Source: Candidatus Kerfeldbacteria bacterium
Lineage (GTDB): Bacteria > Patescibacteriota > Patescibacteriia > Veblenbacterales > UBA10138
Direction of reading: 5' to 3'
Assembly: GCA_016217875.1 (NCBI GenBank)
Contig: JACRFN010000056.1
Location: forward strand, 1-7,748
Length of the DNA: 7,748 nt
Position 1 is the first letter of the stretch; every line of letters begins with the position of its first letter. The notes beneath the pieces were generated by a model. The model searched no databases, had not been told where the DNA came from, and saw only the letters and a list, made by a program, of their open reading frames with translations. The translations under genes and the position numbers were made by a program. Below, piece by piece: positions 5,513-7,748 of the stretch.

Positions 5513-6241
5513 CTACTTTTTCATCTTTTTTTCAGTTATCTTAGCTTTATCAACCTCTGCTTCCAAAAAATCAAGTGGTTTAATTGGAACGTCACTCAAT
5601 ATTCCAAGCAACTTATAAGCAATTCCTAATTGAACAAATACTGGACTACCACTTGAACCTGGAAACACTTGTGCATCTATTAATAGTTGTTTTTTACCCC
5701 GAAAATCTACTGCTGGTATACTCGCAATAGACCCACATCTAGCAACCGGGAGAAAATTAAGGTCATCAAAAAAACCTTTTGGATATCCAACAAATATTAT
5801 TCTCTGTCCTGCAAAAATATCGGTAAAATTGAAATCTATAAACTTATCTAACTCTAGGCTTCTCATACCAACGGGAAACAAATTATATGCATTTGAAACA
5901 TTAATACAAGCAACATCAGTTTGTTGTTCAGGGTGCTCGTAATAATAATCTTCACCACGGTAAATATTAATCTCAGCTTTATTTACATTACCAAGTCTAT
6001 AGGAGCCATCGTTTTCTTTTTTGTGAAAAGTGATTCTAATCTTTTTACTTGCGGTTTTATTATCCTTGTCTTTTTTACCCCAAAAGACATGCTTATTGGA
6101 AAAAAGGAGATGTTTAACTTTAGTATCATCCACTTTCTTCTGGACAAGGAAACCGGTACCAAACTCGCCATCAGTTAGATTCTCAATCAGCACCGTATTG
6201 AGAAAAACCTGTTCTTCAAATTTTTCAAATTTGATGCTCAT
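5513..6241 (-). CDS. Cytosolic trypsin-like serine protease (S1 family, no PDZ)
   Basis: This 242-residue protein is a chymotrypsin-fold peptidase of the Trypsin_2 type. The triad can be read as His51 (LFSNKHVF), Asp109 (QQTDVACINV) and Ser197 (GSSGSPVF). There is no signal peptide, membrane segment or PDZ domain, so it should act in the cytosol. The C terminus is very lysine-rich (about 232-242) and may be shortened. The gene is clearly more AT-rich than its neighbours, and the AT-rich stretch extends through the non-coding 5391-5512, which suggests later insertion into the cobalamin cluster. Its ATG at 6241 lies inside the last codons of the upstream membrane protein (17-nt overlap, different frame), so translation may be coupled. 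Stand-alone trypsin-like peptidases of this kind also occur in stress and defence contexts; the substrate here is unknown. A link to cobalamin use is not supported by the sequence alone. Confidence 0.85.
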   Translation of the reverse strand: MSIKFEKFEEQVFLNTVLIENLTDGEFGTGFLVQKKVDDTKVKHLLFSNKHVFWGKKDKDNKTASKKIRITFHKKENDGSYRLGNVNKAEINIYRGEDYYYEHPEQQTDVACINVSNAYNLFPVGMRSLELDKFIDFNFTDIFAGQRIIFVGYPKGFFDDLNFLPVARCGSIASIPAVDFRGKKQLLIDAQVFPGSSGSPVFVQLGIAYKLLGILSDVPIKPLDFLEAEVDKAKITEKKMKK

Positions 6242-6773
6242 TTTTTAGTGTACTTATCAAACCATAAAAAACACGTCGATTAATTATGTGCCGATATACC
6301 AACGCCCACACGCCAAACAGCACCGCGGTAAAAATCAAATCGCCCAGCATTGTGTTACGGAAAAAAGGCAGGGCGAGGGTGTAACAGAGTTGGAGTCCGG
6401 CCCAGGTTTTGGGATACCAGTCAGCTGAAGCCCAAACGGCGAAGTTGGTAGTGAGGAAAAAGAAAGTGGACGAGGCGAGCGAAGCCAGCACCAGGCGGTG
6501 CGGCTGCATTTCGCGGAGCCAAGTGCCCAAATAAATCATCAACGCAAAACTGGCGTACACTGTGAGCATTACTGGCACGTGGTAAAAACCGATAATGAAA
6601 TCCCCGAGCAACATCCCGCTGAGCGGGACTGCCAAAGCCCATTTGCGCGGCAGTATGACTCCAGCTAAAAGCGCTGCGGCGGCCACTGGCGCCACGTTCC
6701 AGACGTGAGGAACTAGGCGGGAGACAACTATCAATGCTATTAAAGCGAAACTGATGATTAGGTTTTTCTTCAT
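6225..6773 (-). CDS. DUF6580-like integral membrane protein, candidate cobalamin permease component
   Basis: This 182-residue protein is very hydrophobic, with five or six membrane helices (about 5-21, 29-48, 50-65, 68-86, 95-114 and 141-162). It shows motifs I associate with DUF6580: VPHVWNVAPVAAAAL (21-35), a GD pair after a membrane helix (57-58), FFFLTTNFAVWA (104-115) and NTMLGDLIF (140-148). Size and topology resemble the substrate-binding S-components of ECF vitamin transporters and the solitary cobalamin transporter BtuM. It has one cysteine (Cys130), whereas BtuM depends on a conserved cysteine elsewhere. It lies between a small DUF4430 protein and the riboswitch, in the same direction as a cobalamin adenosyltransferase, so cobalamin passage across the membrane is the most attractive role. 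That role is inference; no ECF ATPase or EcfT gene is in the window. Its stop overlaps the start of the protease gene by 17 nt. No Shine-Dalgarno sequence precedes ATG 6773. Confidence 0.8.
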   Translation of the reverse strand: MKKNLIISFALIALIVVSRLVPHVWNVAPVAAAALLAGVILPRKWALAVPLSGMLLGDFIIGFYHVPVMLTVYASFALMIYLGTWLREMQPHRLVLASLASSTFFFLTTNFAVWASADWYPKTWAGLQLCYTLALPFFRNTMLGDLIFTAVLFGVWALVYRHIINRRVFYGLISTLKNEHQI

Positions 6774-6791
6774 AAAGTCGTTTTGAACCGT

Positions 6792-6863
6792 GAATTATGA
6801 ATCAAGAATCAAGAAATTATTATAGTTTGTTTATACGACTTCTCGATTCACGATTCTAGATTC
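6792..6863. repeat. Imperfect inverted repeat made of GAATC-type units
   Basis: The arm at 6792-6815 (GAATTATGAATCAAGAATCA...) and the arm at 6840-6863 (TTCTCGATTCACGATTCTAG...) are imperfect reverse complements over 24 nt, each built of three GAAT/GAATC units spaced about 7 nt apart. An AT-rich 24-nt stretch separates them. They fill the 96-nt gap between the DUF4430 and DUF6580-like genes. There is no U tract, so it is not an obvious terminator. A degenerate short-repeat spacer of the kind common between genes is the simplest reading. Confidence 0.6.
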
Positions 6864-6869
6864 TGTATT

Positions 6870-7316
6870 CTATAATAATGATTTTCTAAACGTCCACAAC
6901 ACTGTTTCCCCGCCTTTAAGCTCCAGCTTATCAGCCGCCACCATTGGTTGCACGCCGTTCACCCAGTACTGCCAGTACTTGGCATCTTGGCCGTTCACCT
7001 GCTCTCCTATCTGTTTCACAAACGCGCCCATAGGCGAGCTGGTGTCGTAATCAAACTTGAGCTTGTTGACCTTTGTTACCTGCTTTAACAGTTCCAAAAC
7101 ATTGGCTGATTTAGGCAACTGCAGTTTGTCGTAACCTGCTAGCTTGTCGCCGCTGTCTATTAACAAAGATACTGTTTTGCTAGTAGCCAAATCAGGCAGA
7201 CCGAGCTGAATGGCAGGGCGCGAACCCTCAGGTGACCGGTTATAGCTTGCGCCAACAAAAAATATACCGACCGCGGCCAGTAAAGCCAAAAGAAAATAAA
7301 TGCCTTTTTGCTTCAT
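6870..7316 (-). CDS. Small membrane-anchored or secreted DUF4430 protein
   Basis: From ATG 7316 the protein has 148 residues: a lysine-led hydrophobic N terminus (about 5-22) serving as signal peptide or membrane anchor, a short linker, and a DUF4430 domain (about 48-148). The diagnostic strands are visible: a central YWQYWVNGVQP and a C-terminal LELKGGETVLWTFRK. DUF4430 corresponds to the C-terminal beta domain of transcobalamin and intrinsic factor, which covers one face of bound cobalamin. Here it stands alone, without the helical toroid, so it could be a hand-over or periplasm-side partner of the larger protein at 3289-5055. It starts 5 nt after the adenosyltransferase stop, so the two genes are in one operon. 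A GTG at 7343 would extend it by 9 residues into the upstream gene, but ATG 7316 gives a cleaner signal sequence. Confidence 0.85.
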   Translation of the reverse strand: MKQKGIYFLLALLAAVGIFFVGASYNRSPEGSRPAIQLGLPDLATSKTVSLLIDSGDKLAGYDKLQLPKSANVLELLKQVTKVNKLKFDYDTSSPMGAFVKQIGEQVNGQDAKYWQYWVNGVQPMVAADKLELKGGETVLWTFRKSLL

Positions 7317-7321
7317 ATGCT

Positions 7322-7748
7322 TTATTGTTTGCGGCCAGCCCACACCTGCTCGCTGCCGCCTGGGAGCTGGGCGTTAGCGTGCCGCGCCAGCACGAATAAA
7401 TAATCTGATAAACGGTTTAAATATTTAAGAACTTCAGGCCGCACCAGCTCTGACTCAGCCAGGCGCACCACCGCGCGCTCGGCCCGACGGCAAACTGTAC
7501 GGACGTGGTGCAGGCTGGCCGCCAAAGGATTGCCGCCTGGCAGAATAAAATTATTAAGCGGCTTAAGTCCCTGCTCCATAGTGTCAATTTCTTTTTCAAG
7601 CTTGGTGATACGCTGCTCTGAAATCAACTCTAGACCAGAAATTGCCTGGCCTTGAGGTGTAGCCAGCTCTGAGCCTACGACCATTAAATCAACTTGCACT
7701 TTCTTTATGAGCTCGGCATAAGCTGCCGCGCCTGGTTGAATCAGGGCC
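7322..7748 (-). CDS. Cob(I)alamin adenosyltransferase, PduO/MMAB type (5' end beyond window)
   Basis: This enzyme transfers the 5'-deoxyadenosyl group of ATP to cob(I)alamin, making adenosylcobalamin in the cytosol. The frame is open to the right edge, so the N terminus with the ATP-binding loop is missing; about 141 residues are present. Family motifs are clear: VDLMVVGSELATP, the invariant NNFILPGGNPLAASLHHVR region, TVCRRAERAV (the conserved CRRAER element) and the closing helix KYLNRLSDYLFVLAR. The protein ends 5 nt before the DUF4430 gene. A GTG at 7699 is inside the domain and is not the true start. The product suggests the cell has at least one adenosylcobalamin-dependent enzyme elsewhere, such as class II ribonucleotide reductase or a mutase. 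This is the firmest functional anchor for reading the cluster as cobalamin salvage. Confidence 0.93.
   Translation of the reverse strand, partial: ALIQPGAAAYAELIKKVQVDLMVVGSELATPQGQAISGLELISEQRITKLEKEIDTMEQGLKPLNNFILPGGNPLAASLHHVRTVCRRAERAVVRLAESELVRPEVLKYLNRLSDYLFVLARHANAQLPGGSEQVWAGRKQ

Noticed and set aside
5921..6248. Hydrophobic plus-strand frames opposite the AT-rich protease gene
   Set aside because: Antisense to His and Asp catalytic regions of the protease; apparent hydrophobicity arises from A-rich codons read in reverse.
6792..6863. CRISPR-like or iteron array
   Set aside because: Units are short, degenerate and inverted, with no constant repeat-spacer pattern and no cas or replication genes nearby.

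Overview
The window reads as a compact bacterial chromosome segment of mixed base composition. It has tightly packed genes, short intergenic gaps and no convincing Shine-Dalgarno sequence at any start. Small membrane proteins, a membrane-anchored HtrA and a cobalamin salvage cluster without biosynthesis genes would fit a small-genome lineage such as the Candidate Phyla Radiation (Patescibacteria). That placement is inference: no rRNA or ribosomal protein gene is present. No in-frame TGA recoding is needed.

Layout, left to right. Bases 1-176 hold an inverted repeat and an extended -10 promoter for an unrecognised 119-residue protein on the plus strand (177-536). A strong hairpin terminator (631-670) separates it from everything else, which is on the minus strand. 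In transcription order (right to left) the minus strand carries: a PduO/MMAB-type cob(I)alamin adenosyltransferase cut by the right edge (7322-7748); a small membrane-anchored or secreted DUF4430 protein (transcobalamin C-terminal-like domain, 6870-7316); a DUF6580-like integral membrane protein (6225-6773); an AT-rich cytosolic trypsin-like protease (5513-6241); a cobalamin riboswitch with a terminator/antiterminator platform (5187-5390); a perfect 36-bp palindrome (5080-5115); a 588-residue secreted protein built as helical toroid + DUF4430 + beta-sandwich domains (3289-5055); a one-pass membrane protein with an Ig-like domain (2764-3285); a small membrane protein (2191-2580); and an HtrA/DegP-type protease (706-2049).

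The central result is that 2764-7748 looks like a cobalamin acquisition locus. The large secreted protein has the same domain order as animal transcobalamin and intrinsic factor (alpha/alpha toroid followed by the beta domain that Pfam calls DUF4430). It sits directly behind a recognisable cobalamin riboswitch, in the same orientation as a cobalamin adenosyltransferase. A plausible division of labour is extracellular capture (toroid-DUF4430 protein and its membrane-anchored partner), hand-over (small DUF4430 protein), membrane passage (DUF6580-like protein) and conversion to adenosylcobalamin. The riboswitch and enzyme assignments are strong. The binding and transport roles are inference.

A second signal is independent of B12. 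The last two minus-strand genes (2191-2580 and 706-2049) each begin with a related leader of about 145-165 nt. The outer ends of each leader are complementary, and three adjacent base pairs differ between the two copies in a compensatory way. The 3' arm also encodes a shared N-terminal Asp-Ile-Leu-Gly-Met motif. This may be an undescribed structured leader RNA or a palindromic repeat element.
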